A stretch of 13,088 bases of DNA from CAZVRZ01 sp964629965 (GTDB taxonomy: Bacteria > Chloroflexota > Anaerolineae > Anaerolineales > UBA4823). The stretch's first letter is position 1. The number at the start of each line of letters is the position of its first letter. The notes under the pieces are model-generated. The model saw only the letters and a program-made list of their open reading frames with translations. It was not told the origin of the DNA and did no database searches. This document shows positions 1 through 5,948 of the stretch, piece by piece. The stretch is taken from NCBI GenBank assembly GCA_964629965.1, contig CAZVRZ010000144.1, positions 1 to 13,088 on the forward strand. Direction: 5' to 3'. Made by a program: the position numbers and the translations under genes.

Positions 1-1
1 G

Positions 2-811
2 CGCCAGTGGCTGGGCAGCAGTTGGATGACACCCGCCGTGCTAAAAAATGCGGATAGCGTCCGGGCTTTTATGGCTGTTTACCTGCCATTTTGGACTTTT
101 GACGCTGTGACAACTGCAGATTGGCGCGCAGAAGTCGGCCACTCGGTGACTGAGCAGTATTATGACGCATCAGACAAAAGCTGGAAGTCGCGTACCCGGG
201 TCGAATGGCGCTGGGAATCGGGAAATGTGCAATTGCATATCGATGATCTCCCTGTACCTGGCACCCAACGGCTTAGCAAGCTCCATCTAAACAATATCCG
301 TGAGTTTGACCTGCAGCAACTTGTTCTGTATGATCCGAACTACCTGGCAGGATTACAGGCCAAAGCTTATGATATTCCGCTGGAGGCTGCCTGGGAGATA
401 TCCCGGCAGGAGATGCGCGAAACCACCCGGAAATCCTGCCGCGAACAGGCAAGCACCTCCGATATTCGGAACTTCAGCATGAACCTTGATTTTAGTGAAG
501 AAAGCTGGCGCTATGTTCTGCTGCCTGTTTACGTTGCAGCTTATCAGTATGCTGAACAGGTTTACCAGGTGGTGGTCAATGGGCAGTCGGGCAGCATCTC
601 TGGACCGCGCCCGGTAGATTGGCAAAAGGTGTGGCTGGCGATTGCCGCTATCATGTCGCCAGGAGTTTTATTGGGCTTGTTAGGCCTGGTCACTTTGCCG
701 CTTGCTGGGGCAGGTCTGGTGATCGGCGGAATTGGATTTGTTCTATTGATCATTGGCCTGGTTATCTCGATTACGATGTATATGAAAGCATCTCACATGG
801 ATGATGTATGA
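2..811 (+). CDS. Membrane-anchored protein, paralogue of the next gene (5' partial)
   Basis: The frame is open to the left edge (RQWLGSSW precedes the first Met at 26), so the N-terminus lies outside the window and ATG 26 is probably internal. Residues below are counted from that Met. The soluble part has a PFWTFDA...W segment (about 21-34), a Trp-rich stretch near 60 and an LLPVYVAAYQY...VVVNGQSGSISG motif (about 165-194). Two hydrophobic segments follow (about 202-224 and 229-252). The next gene shows the same order: PVFFPVWLVD, a Trp-rich stretch, LLLPAYTTYY, NAQTGRLWG, then two membrane helices. The pair is therefore a tandem duplication. Such proteins usually carry an N-terminal zinc ribbon and are sometimes misnamed PriA-like. 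That part would be upstream here. Function is unknown; topology suggests a bulky soluble domain tethered to the inner membrane. Confidence 0.8.
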   Translation, partial: RQWLGSSWMTPAVLKNADSVRAFMAVYLPFWTFDAVTTADWRAEVGHSVTEQYYDASDKSWKSRTRVEWRWESGNVQLHIDDLPVPGTQRLSKLHLNNIREFDLQQLVLYDPNYLAGLQAKAYDIPLEAAWEISRQEMRETTRKSCREQASTSDIRNFSMNLDFSEESWRYVLLPVYVAAYQYAEQVYQVVVNGQSGSISGPRPVDWQKVWLAIAAIMSPGVLLGLLGLVTLPLAGAGLVIGGIGFVLLIIGLVISITMYMKASHMDDV

Positions 812-817
812 GTCTGT

Positions 818-823
818 AGGAGG
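818..823 (+). promoter_or_regulatory. Ribosome binding site choosing start 828
   Basis: AGGAGG lies four bases before ATG 828. It favours that start over ATG 801 or 804, which overlap the previous stop and have no purine-rich sequence at the right distance. Confidence 0.6.
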
Positions 824-827
824 CGAG

Positions 828-1952
828 ATGGTAGAAGTGAGCAGTCAAGATTCTATTCAAGCTGAAAACTTATGGGGATTTTCTTATCAGATCGCTATTT
901 GTAAGCAGTGTGATGGGCGCTTTCTGTTTGCACCGGAGCAAGGTTTAACGCACTGCCCCTTTTGCGGGCCGGTAGAGCTTCAGCCGTTGGCTGGCAGTGA
1001 GCCTCTCCACAATCCTGAATTGTGCCTGCCTTTCCACGTTGAGCAGGTATTGATCGCGCAGAGATTGCGGGAATTTACCGAAGGGTTGTGGTTTCCGCCA
1101 GGCGACCTGAGCCCCAATCAGCTAAAGGCGCGGCTGCAACCGGTATTTTTCCCGGTATGGCTGGTTGATGGACAGGTACAGGCTCATTGGGAAGCCGAGG
1201 CAGGATTCAATTATGACGTTGTCAGCCATCAAGATCGTTATGATGACGCCCAAGGTGGTTGGCGATCGCGAGAAATCACCGAGCAACGGGTGCGTTGGGA
1301 ACCGCGCCTGGGCCGGCTCAACCGCGCCTATCACAACATCTCTGCTCCCGCTTTAGAAAAGCACAAGGCATTGATCGATCGTTTGGGCGCGTATCGCTAT
1401 AAAGAAGCAGTAAGCTACCAATCACGGTTTGTTGTGGGTGAGTTCAAACAAGGCCGGGTGCTCGTTCTCCTGCCCGATCGTTCGTCTGTGGATGCCTGGC
1501 CAGATGCACTGCCGGCTTACCAGGCCGCAGCCGCAGAAGAATGCCGCCAGGCGATAGGGGCAGACCATGTGCGTTCGTTTCGCTGGTCGGCGCAGTTCGA
1601 TGCTCAGAATTGGACCTTGCTCTTACTGCCAGCTTATACTACATATTATCTGGATGATGATCATAACCCCCAAATGGTCTTCCTGAACGCACAAACTGGA
1701 CGCTTGTGGGGTACGCGAAGATCATCCATGCGGCGAGCGCGCAATGCCTCCTTATGGCTGGGGGCAGCCGCATTTTTATGCTTCTTCTTGTTCATCGTGT
1801 TGGCTGGCATCTCCGCTATCGTTCCGCCGCTCATGTCTCTGGCTGGGATAGGGTTGTTTGTTGCATTAGGCTTTGGCCTGGCAGCGTTGGTACCCTTGCT
1901 GATCGCTTGGACGAATAACAGACATCCCAATGAATTTTGCCGCGATGGCTAG
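828..1952 (+). CDS. Zinc-ribbon membrane-anchored protein of unknown function
   Basis: A 374-residue protein when started at ATG 828, which has AGGAGG at 818-823. ATG 801 is also in frame but overlaps the upstream gene and lacks a ribosome binding site. A zinc ribbon is visible as CKQC (Cys25, Cys28) and CPFC (Cys43, Cys46). A middle domain follows with LQPVFFPVWLVDG (about 103-115) and a Trp-rich stretch to about 175, then LLLPAYTTYY and NAQTGRLWG (about 264-295). Two membrane segments close the protein (about 309-332 and 337-361), with a short polar tail. The soluble architecture repeats that of the upstream gene, so the two are paralogues, probably cotranscribed (17 bases apart). The zinc ribbon could bind nucleic acid or serve only as a fold. 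No catalytic motif is visible and I do not assign an activity. Confidence 0.85.
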   Translation: MVEVSSQDSIQAENLWGFSYQIAICKQCDGRFLFAPEQGLTHCPFCGPVELQPLAGSEPLHNPELCLPFHVEQVLIAQRLREFTEGLWFPPGDLSPNQLKARLQPVFFPVWLVDGQVQAHWEAEAGFNYDVVSHQDRYDDAQGGWRSREITEQRVRWEPRLGRLNRAYHNISAPALEKHKALIDRLGAYRYKEAVSYQSRFVVGEFKQGRVLVLLPDRSSVDAWPDALPAYQAAAAEECRQAIGADHVRSFRWSAQFDAQNWTLLLLPAYTTYYLDDDHNPQMVFLNAQTGRLWGTRRSSMRRARNASLWLGAAAFLCFFLFIVLAGISAIVPPLMSLAGIGLFVALGFGLAALVPLLIAWTNNRHPNEFCRDG

Positions 1953-1968
1953 GGTACCAGGGTCATCT

Positions 1969-1987
1969 CAGACTATTTGAGATAAGG
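1969..1987 (+). repeat. Left 19-bp terminal inverted repeat
   Basis: CAGACTATTTGAGATAAGG pairs with 2165-2183 at 17 of 19 positions. The two mismatches fall in the TAT at 1974-1976. Confidence 0.6.
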
Positions 1988-2164
1988 GGCCGCTTCTGAT
2001 GTATTTTGGGGCCACAGTGCGCCAAATGGCTAAACATTAGACAATTTTGCCGCAAATTGGGCATCCAAAGCCGATTTATGAGATTGCAAAAGCTTTGGAA
2101 ACACATGATTTTGAGCCGATTTCGCCTCTAAAATGGCGTTTTAGTGCCAAAATTGCGCTAAAAT

Positions 2165-2183
2165 CCTTATCTCAATTTGTCTG
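2165..2183 (-). repeat. Right 19-bp terminal inverted repeat
   Basis: CCTTATCTCAATTTGTCTG on the plus strand is the inverted partner of 1969-1987. The first 11 bases match perfectly. Confidence 0.6.
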
Positions 2184-2200
2184 CACCCTCATATCTCTAC

Positions 2201-2229
2201 TTGACGGGTAAGGTTGGTAAGGTTAAAAT
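2201..2229 (+). promoter_or_regulatory. Sigma-70-type promoter match
   Basis: TTGACG (2201-2206) and TAAAAT (2224-2229) are separated by exactly 17 bases, close to the -35/-10 consensus with ideal spacing. It points towards the acyltransferase gene, whose start is about 375 bases downstream, which would imply a long leader. The upstream neighbour is a MITE-like element, so the promoter may belong to mobile debris or be a chance match in AT-rich sequence. Confidence 0.4.
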
Positions 2230-2400
2230 GTCCCCTGTATTTTATTCGATAGTGTATTCTTTTTCTGCTCGATTTTCGATATTATGGAGCTGCGACCCTT
2301 TTCTAGAACTTCTAGCGACTAGTTTGTTTGTTCTTATTCTGATTTTTTCGATAGAATGGGGGTTGAAACCACTGTGTAGACGGAAGTAGCTGGGAATCTC

Positions 2401-2426
2401 GAGAAGATGCAATGTAGATGCTTCTC
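2401..2426 (+). other. Hairpin in leader region
   Basis: GAGAAG (2401-2406) pairs with CTTCTC (2421-2426). The stem continues as GCA/TGC after a two-base AT bulge. No T-run follows, so it is not an intrinsic terminator. Confidence 0.35.
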
Positions 2427-2465
2427 CGTAATCGTTATAGTTCACTGAAATCATACAGATTCTTG

Positions 2466-2480
2466 CCAGTCAACGACTGG
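2466..2480 (+). other. Hairpin in leader region
   Basis: CCAGTC, loop AAC, GACTGG: a perfect six-base-pair stem with a tight loop. It lies between two other hairpins and has no T-run. Confidence 0.4.
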
Positions 2481-2516
2481 ATCGCCGACGAGAACCTAAG
2501 CCCCGGGTTACTTTCC

Positions 2517-2547
2517 CCGCTTCGACTATGAAATGATGTCGAAGTGG
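2517..2547 (+). other. Ten-base-pair hairpin in leader region
   Basis: CCGCTTCGAC (2517-2526) pairs with GTCGAAGTGG (2538-2547) over ten positions with one G-T pair and an 11-base loop. It is the strongest hairpin in this gene-free stretch. It ends about 57 bases before the acyltransferase start and lacks a T-run, so it may be a leader structure or part of a repetitive element. Confidence 0.45.
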
Positions 2548-2603
2548 CGGAGCACGCCAATTCGATACACTCATCCACGTTTTCCTGGTAATTCATCTTT
2601 TCC

Positions 2604-3368
2604 TTGCCCGCAGAAACCTCCTCCAACAAACTTTCCAAAATTCAACTGTACCTGTCCAGGCAGGCTGCTTCGCCCATACGTTACTGGTGGGAGCAGAGCA
2701 TATTGTTTCTTTTCGGTTGGATCCCTACGATTGTGGGGATTGGCCTGCGAGCCGTTTTTTATCGCCTGATCATAAAAATGGATGGGCAGGCAGCGATTGA
2801 ACGGAGTGTGCGTTTACGCTTTGCCAGTCATATCCGGTTGGGGTCAGGGAGTTACCTGGATGAAGGGGTGTACGTTCATGCCTGCCCTGCTGGCGTGGAG
2901 ATCGGAGCGAACACGTTGGTGATGCATGGCTCTGTATTGCATGTGTACAACTTCCGGAAGTTACCCCATGCGGGCATCCGCATCGGGCGCGATAGCTTGA
3001 TTGGCGAGTATTCTGTCATCCGCGGCCAGGGCGGTGTGACCATTGGTGACCGGGTCTATACTTCGCCAATGACTCAGATTATTGCAGTGAATCATGTTTT
3101 CGATGATCCGGATCGGCCTTTTGTGGAGCAGGGGATCACTGCGAAGGGGATTGTTATCGAAGACGATGTGTGGATTGGCTCGGCAGCGGTGATTACGGAC
3201 GGCGTGCGTGTAGGAAAAGGTTCGGTGGTCGCGGCTGGCGCCATTGTAACGAAGGATGTTCCGCCACACTGCGTAGTGGCGGGCGTTCCGGCTCGCGTGA
3301 TCAAAGAGATCGACGGATCCTCCTCTGCCCAGCCAGCCGAGATTTACCATAGTAAGGATTATTCTTAG
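2604..3368 (+). CDS. Left-handed beta-helix (hexapeptide) O-acyltransferase
   Basis: A 254-residue protein of the LbH acetyltransferase superfamily (WbbJ/maltose O-acetyltransferase-like), which moves an acetyl group from acetyl-CoA to a sugar hydroxyl in the cytoplasm. An N-terminal helical region (about 10-58, with a hydrophobic stretch ILFLFGWIPTIVGIGL) precedes the beta-helix from about 70. Isoleucine-rich hexapeptide turns include VEIGAN, IRIGRD, VTIGDR, VWIGSA and VRVGKG. AVNHVFDDP (about 161-169) carries the likely catalytic His164, and VAGVPARVIKEI (about 225-236) is the typical C-terminal signature. The start is uncertain: a stop at 2589-2591 limits the frame, TTG 2604 is the first plausible start, and no ribosome binding site precedes it. 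The first ATG, at 2778, would remove the helical region. It lies 15 bases before a GT2 gene, pointing to surface-glycan decoration. Confidence 0.85.
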   Translation: MPAETSSNKLSKIQLYLSRQAASPIRYWWEQSILFLFGWIPTIVGIGLRAVFYRLIIKMDGQAAIERSVRLRFASHIRLGSGSYLDEGVYVHACPAGVEIGANTLVMHGSVLHVYNFRKLPHAGIRIGRDSLIGEYSVIRGQGGVTIGDRVYTSPMTQIIAVNHVFDDPDRPFVEQGITAKGIVIEDDVWIGSAAVITDGVRVGKGSVVAAGAIVTKDVPPHCVVAGVPARVIKEIDGSSSAQPAEIYHSKDYS

Positions 3369-3383
3369 GGAAGGCGTGAAGTA

Positions 3384-4598
3384 ATGTCCGTAAACGGAAA
3401 AGCCCAGATGCTTTCAGTAGTCATTCCTGCGTTGAACGAAGAAGATGGTATCACCACCATCATGGAACGCGTTATGGCGGTGAAACCTGCTTTGGCCAGC
3501 GTGGGAGTGGCAGACCTGGAATTAATCGTTGTGGATGATGGGTCAAAGGATCGTACTCCCGAGATCGTCGAGGCGTTTGCTGGCGCCCGCCTGGTGCGCC
3601 ACCCGGTGAATCGGGGTTACGGTGCGGCCTTGAAAACTGGTTTCAACGCGGCGCACGGCGATTTGATGGCGTTTCTAGATGCGGATGGCACTTATCCTCC
3701 TGAGCATTTCCCCGATCTGTGTCGGGAAGCGCTGCGTGGCGCAGATGTGGTGGTCGGATCACGTCGTTCTGGCGCCAGCACTGAGATGCCATTCGTACGG
3801 CGCATTGGCAACTTTGTCTGGTCAACCCTGCTATCTTTGCTTGCAGGGAAACGTGTGATGGATCCGGCGAGTGGAATGCGTGTCTTCCGTCGTGAGGCGC
3901 TGGAAAGGTTGTATCCACTCCCAGACGGGTTGAACTTTACACCGGTGATGAGCACCCGCACTGCGCATGAGGGAATGCGAGTGGTGGAAGTCCCCGTCCC
4001 TTATAAAGAGCGGGTCGGCCGCTCGAAACTCAGCGTGGTGCGGGATGGTCTGCGTTTTCTGCAGACGATCCTATGGACCGCGCTGAACTATAACCCGGTG
4101 CGCATCCTGGGAGGCGTAGGGTTGTTCTTATTTGGCCTGGCTGCCCTCATTGGCCTGATCCTGGTTGGATTGCGCCTTTCGGGGATCACGGCATTGGGTC
4201 CATGGGGTGTGGCTAGCGCCTTTACCGCAGTGGTGTTTAGTATCGCTGGGGTTGATTTGTTTGCCTTGGGAATAACTTTCAATTATCTGGTTTCCTTATT
4301 TCACAAACAACCAATCCGCCAGGGTCTTTTTGGCAAACCGCTCTTCAAGACTCCCCTGGACCGGCATTTTTGGTGGATGGGACTGTTGCTGATCGCGGCA
4401 GGACTGGTATTGGGTTTGATCAGTTTTGGCCTGGCGCTGCAGCATTGGCCCATCGAGCGGCTGTGGCTTTATTTACTGGGTGGAACCATGCTGATCCTGG
4501 TGGGTTTCCAGTTGAATATTTTCTGGGTGATCGAGCGTGTCCTGGAAGAGCTGAGCCAGCGCGAAGTGATGGCGCAAAAAGATATGCAGCCCAGGTAG
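3384..4598 (+). CDS. GT2 glycosyltransferase with four C-terminal membrane segments
   Basis: A 404-residue family 2 glycosyltransferase of the polyprenyl-phosphate (dolichol-phosphate mannose synthase/GtrB-like) type. These move a sugar from a nucleotide donor to a lipid carrier at the inner membrane. The Rossmann-type domain starts with LSVVIPALNEEDG (10-22). VVDDGS (49-54) and the metal-binding DAD at 99-101 (FLDADG) are intact. VVGSRRSG and MDPASGMRVF (159-168) follow in the usual order. Four hydrophobic segments lie at about 240-264, 275-302, 330-352 and 360-383, ending in a polar tail. The start ATG 3384 has GGGAAGG at 3368-3374. It is probably cotranscribed with the acyltransferase. Its stop lies about 50 bases from the inserted tnpB element, which separates it from the radical SAM gene. 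The sugar is not deducible. Confidence 0.92.
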   Translation: MSVNGKAQMLSVVIPALNEEDGITTIMERVMAVKPALASVGVADLELIVVDDGSKDRTPEIVEAFAGARLVRHPVNRGYGAALKTGFNAAHGDLMAFLDADGTYPPEHFPDLCREALRGADVVVGSRRSGASTEMPFVRRIGNFVWSTLLSLLAGKRVMDPASGMRVFRREALERLYPLPDGLNFTPVMSTRTAHEGMRVVEVPVPYKERVGRSKLSVVRDGLRFLQTILWTALNYNPVRILGGVGLFLFGLAALIGLILVGLRLSGITALGPWGVASAFTAVVFSIAGVDLFALGITFNYLVSLFHKQPIRQGLFGKPLFKTPLDRHFWWMGLLLIAAGLVLGLISFGLALQHWPIERLWLYLLGGTMLILVGFQLNIFWVIERVLEELSQREVMAQKDMQPR

Positions 4599-4625
4599 AT
4601 CATTATCGATAGCAGCGTGACGTTC

Positions 4626-4645
4626 TCTGACTCCTAAAGGAGACA
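4626..4645 (-). other. Right-end hairpin of tnpB element; possible 3' part of guide RNA
   Basis: On the minus strand, six bases after the tnpB stop, TGTCTCC, loop TTTA, GGAGTCA folds with a CTCC/GGAG core and outer TG/CA pairs around a T-T mismatch. In IS200/IS605 elements the tnpB 3' end and right end commonly encode the reRNA (omega RNA) that TnpB uses as guide. The position fits; transcription is not shown by sequence alone. Confidence 0.45.
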
Positions 4646-4650
4646 GCTTC

Positions 4651-5820
4651 TCAGGAAACGCTCGCCCCAGCGGGCCACGTTAGCTCCTGACCGCCTCGTC
4701 CAGGCGGGTTATCCAAAGCAAGTTTCAGGATGTTTCGGGCAGCGTTCACATCCCGGTCAAGCACTAAACCACAGTAAGGACATTTATGTACTCGAACGCT
4801 CAGGTCTTTCTCCACCATCTCACCACATCCACTGCAGCGCTGCGATGTGTAGGCTGGGTTCACAGCAACCACTTCAGCACCAGCTTCTTCCGCTTTGTAC
4901 TGGAGCAGCAGCCGGAATTCACCCAACCCGGCATCGTGCGACGACAGGGACAGATGTTTGTTTTGGTTCATGAAGGCCAGGGGCAGATCTTCGATTGCGA
5001 TGATAGCGTATTCTTGCACAAGAAAACGGGTTATCTTGTGCAAATAATCTCGGCGCTGGTTGGCGATGTGCTCATGCAGACGGGCTACTGCCGCAAAGCT
5101 CTTGCGCTGGCGCTGACTACCTTTCTGCCTGCGAGATGCCTGGCGCTGCAAGACTCTCAGCTTTGCCAACGACTCACGCAGACAGCGAGGAGGATCCACC
5201 ACTTGATTATCACTCAAGGCAAGGAGGTGATACAGACCCACGTCTACGCCAACGGCTCTTTCAGGTTTTGCATGAGCAACCTGAACATCAGAACGTTCAA
5301 GCATCAGGCAGACATACCAGCGTTCATTGACCCGCTTGATGACCACGTGTTTGATCGCTGCCCCATCCGGGATATTGCGGTGAAAGCACATCCGCACATC
5401 ACCAACGTTCTGGATGTAGAACGATCGCTGGCCTTGCGCATTGGTGCGCAGTTTGCAGCCATCCCCATAGGTGTACTCGATGCTCTTGAAACGGTTGCGG
5501 CCTTTGAAGCGAGGGTATCCTGGCGTTTCACCAGTCTTTACCCGCCGGAAGAAAGCCTGAAAGGCTTTGTCCAGGCGGCGCAAAAGCTGCTGCAGGCTGG
5601 AGGCGTTCAGCAGCCCGAATGTCTCTGGATTAGTGCGGCGTAGGTCACGAAAGTGCATCCACTGAGCGGCATAGGATATTCCCTGACCGGTCTCCTGGTA
5701 AAACCGGATGCGCTGCTCAAGGGCGGCATTGTAGATCAGTCGAGACTGCCAGAGCAGGAAGTCCAGAGTCTGGGCGTGCTGAGGTGTAGGGCGCAGCAGA
5801 TACTTGAACGTGCGTATCAT
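4651..5820 (-). CDS. tnpB: TnpB, RNA-guided RuvC-type nuclease of an IS200/IS605 element
   Basis: A 389-residue TnpB, normal for the family and apparently intact. The N-terminal region (MIRTFKYLLRPT...) and the TGETPGYPRFKGRNRF segment (about 97-111) are typical of the helix-turn-helix/OrfB part. RuvC-like motifs are complete: GVDVG with Asp193, IAIEDLP with Glu277, and DRDVNAARNIL with Asp355/Asp357. The zinc finger is CSGC (Cys329, Cys332) and CPYC (Cys347, Cys350). Characterised relatives cut double-stranded DNA next to a short TAM, guided by an RNA from the element's own right end, which helps keep the element in place. It is transcribed against the glycan genes, so read-through of that operon would be antisense to it. 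ATG 5820 is the natural start, just inside the left-end hairpin. Confidence 0.95.
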   Translation of the reverse strand: MIRTFKYLLRPTPQHAQTLDFLLWQSRLIYNAALEQRIRFYQETGQGISYAAQWMHFRDLRRTNPETFGLLNASSLQQLLRRLDKAFQAFFRRVKTGETPGYPRFKGRNRFKSIEYTYGDGCKLRTNAQGQRSFYIQNVGDVRMCFHRNIPDGAAIKHVVIKRVNERWYVCLMLERSDVQVAHAKPERAVGVDVGLYHLLALSDNQVVDPPRCLRESLAKLRVLQRQASRRQKGSQRQRKSFAAVARLHEHIANQRRDYLHKITRFLVQEYAIIAIEDLPLAFMNQNKHLSLSSHDAGLGEFRLLLQYKAEEAGAEVVAVNPAYTSQRCSGCGEMVEKDLSVRVHKCPYCGLVLDRDVNAARNILKLALDNPPGRGGQELTWPAGASVS

Positions 5821-5822
5821 AG

Positions 5823-5850
5823 AACAAATGTACTACCTTGTGCGTTTGTT
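5823..5850 (-). repeat. Left-end palindrome of tnpB element
   Basis: AACAAATGTAC (5823-5833) pairs with GTGCGTTTGTT (5840-5850) at 11 positions on the plus strand, two of them G-T, around a six-base loop. It lies just upstream of the tnpB ATG, as expected for a subterminal hairpin recognised by a TnpA-type transposase. Confidence 0.55.
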
Positions 5851-5855
5851 GTCAA
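5851..5855 (-). other. Candidate target/TAM sequence TTGAC
   Basis: On the minus strand TTGAC abuts the left-end palindrome. In this family the element lies directly 3' of a short T-rich target that also acts as the TAM (TTGAT in ISDra2, as known from the literature). The match in form and position is suggestive only. Confidence 0.35.
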
Positions 5856-5882
5856 TACTCTCACAAACCTGTGGAAGGAGTT

Positions 5883-5948
5883 ATGCGGCTTCCTTTGTCG
5901 CCTAAAGGCAACAGTCCCCGCCATAAATTATTATGGAAGAAAAGATGA
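5883..5948 (+). CDS. Possible 21-residue leader peptide or gene remnant
   Basis: ATG 5883 opens a 21-codon frame (MRLPLSPKGN..., ending ...LLWKKR) whose TGA at 5946-5948 overlaps ATG 5945 of the radical SAM gene as ATGA, a form seen in coupled genes. GGAAGGAG lies at 5873-5880, but the spacing to the ATG is very short. The frame runs through the GCCTAAAGGC hairpin. It may be a leader peptide, the last scrap of a gene displaced by the tnpB insertion, or chance. Confidence 0.25.
   Translation: MRLPLSPKGNSPRHKLLWKKR
5889..5914 (-). repeat. Hairpin related to the tnpB right end
   Basis: On the minus strand, GTTGCC, loop TTTA, GGCGAC forms a six-pair stem. The 26 bases align without gaps to the right-end segment 4621-4646 at 19 positions. 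Several differences lie in the stem yet keep it paired. It could be the right-end remnant of a second related element in the same orientation, or a native hairpin in the radical SAM leader. Confidence 0.35.

Larger units (their letters stand above)
1969..2183. mobile_element. MITE-like element, 215 bp, with 19-bp inverted ends
   Basis: The left end at 1969-1987 reads CAGACTATTTGAGATAAGG. The right end at 2165-2183 is its reverse complement at 17 of 19 positions, including a perfect 11-bp core TTGAGATAAGG. The interior has no coding capacity but carries more inverted matches: CAATTTTG at 2042-2049 against CAAAATTG at 2148-2155, and a CTAAAA/TTTTAG hairpin at 2128-2144. Short non-coding DNA between inverted ends is the form of a miniature transposable element moved by a transposase elsewhere. 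I see no adjacent target-site duplication, so an old or decayed copy, or a structured non-mobile sequence, remains possible. Confidence 0.45.
1953..2603. other. Gene-free region with element remnants and hairpins
   Basis: No convincing coding sequence is seen on either strand across 650 bases. The left third is a 215-bp segment with inverted-repeat ends (1969-2183). The middle has a sigma-70-type promoter match (2201-2229), whose -10 box lies in GGTTAAAATGTCCCC. That phrase also resembles sequence near the ends of some insertion sequences, from memory only. The right third has three hairpins (2401-2426, 2466-2480, 2517-2547) but no T-run. Base composition is more AT-rich than in the flanking genes. 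The region may be partly decayed mobile DNA and partly the leader of the acyltransferase gene. Confidence 0.6.
4600..5855 (-). mobile_element. IS200/IS605-type tnpB-only element (IS1341-like)
   Basis: The element contains one full-length tnpB on the minus strand and no tnpA, so it would need a Y1 transposase in trans to move. The left end (high coordinates) has an 11-position imperfect palindrome at 5823-5850. The right end (low coordinates) has a TTTA-loop hairpin at 4626-4645. Subterminal hairpins are typical of this family, which lacks terminal inverted repeats and makes no target duplication. Exact borders cannot be fixed by eye. The left border is proposed just after minus-strand TTGAC at 5851-5855, and the right border somewhere between about 4600 and 4625. 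It sits between the GT2 stop and the radical SAM gene and breaks neither. Confidence 0.75.

Noticed and set aside
1965..1983. ATCTCA/TGAGAT hairpin as a terminator for the zinc-ribbon genes
   Set aside because: Only six base pairs, no T-run, and the right arm is better explained as part of the 19-bp inverted repeat.
1960..2195. Target-site duplication around the MITE-like element
   Set aside because: Bases directly outside the two ends (ATCT on the left, CACC on the right) do not match, so no duplication is claimed.
2177..2389. Small plus-strand frame (70 codons, or 53 from ATG 2228) with one hydrophobic stretch
   Set aside because: No ribosome binding site, overlaps the promoter match and the MITE-like end, lies in AT-rich DNA and resembles no known family.
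2435..2638. Minus-strand 67-codon frame
   Set aside because: It spans the hairpins at 2466-2547 and has no recognisable domain; its regular look comes from the palindromes. Likely chance.
4621..4650. CTCCTAAAGGAG as an intrinsic terminator of the GT2 gene
   Set aside because: Short stem without a T-run on the plus strand; better explained as the right-end hairpin of the tnpB element.
4786..5643. Long plus-strand frame opposite tnpB
   Set aside because: Lies wholly within tnpB on the other strand; tnpB has all family motifs and this frame has none.
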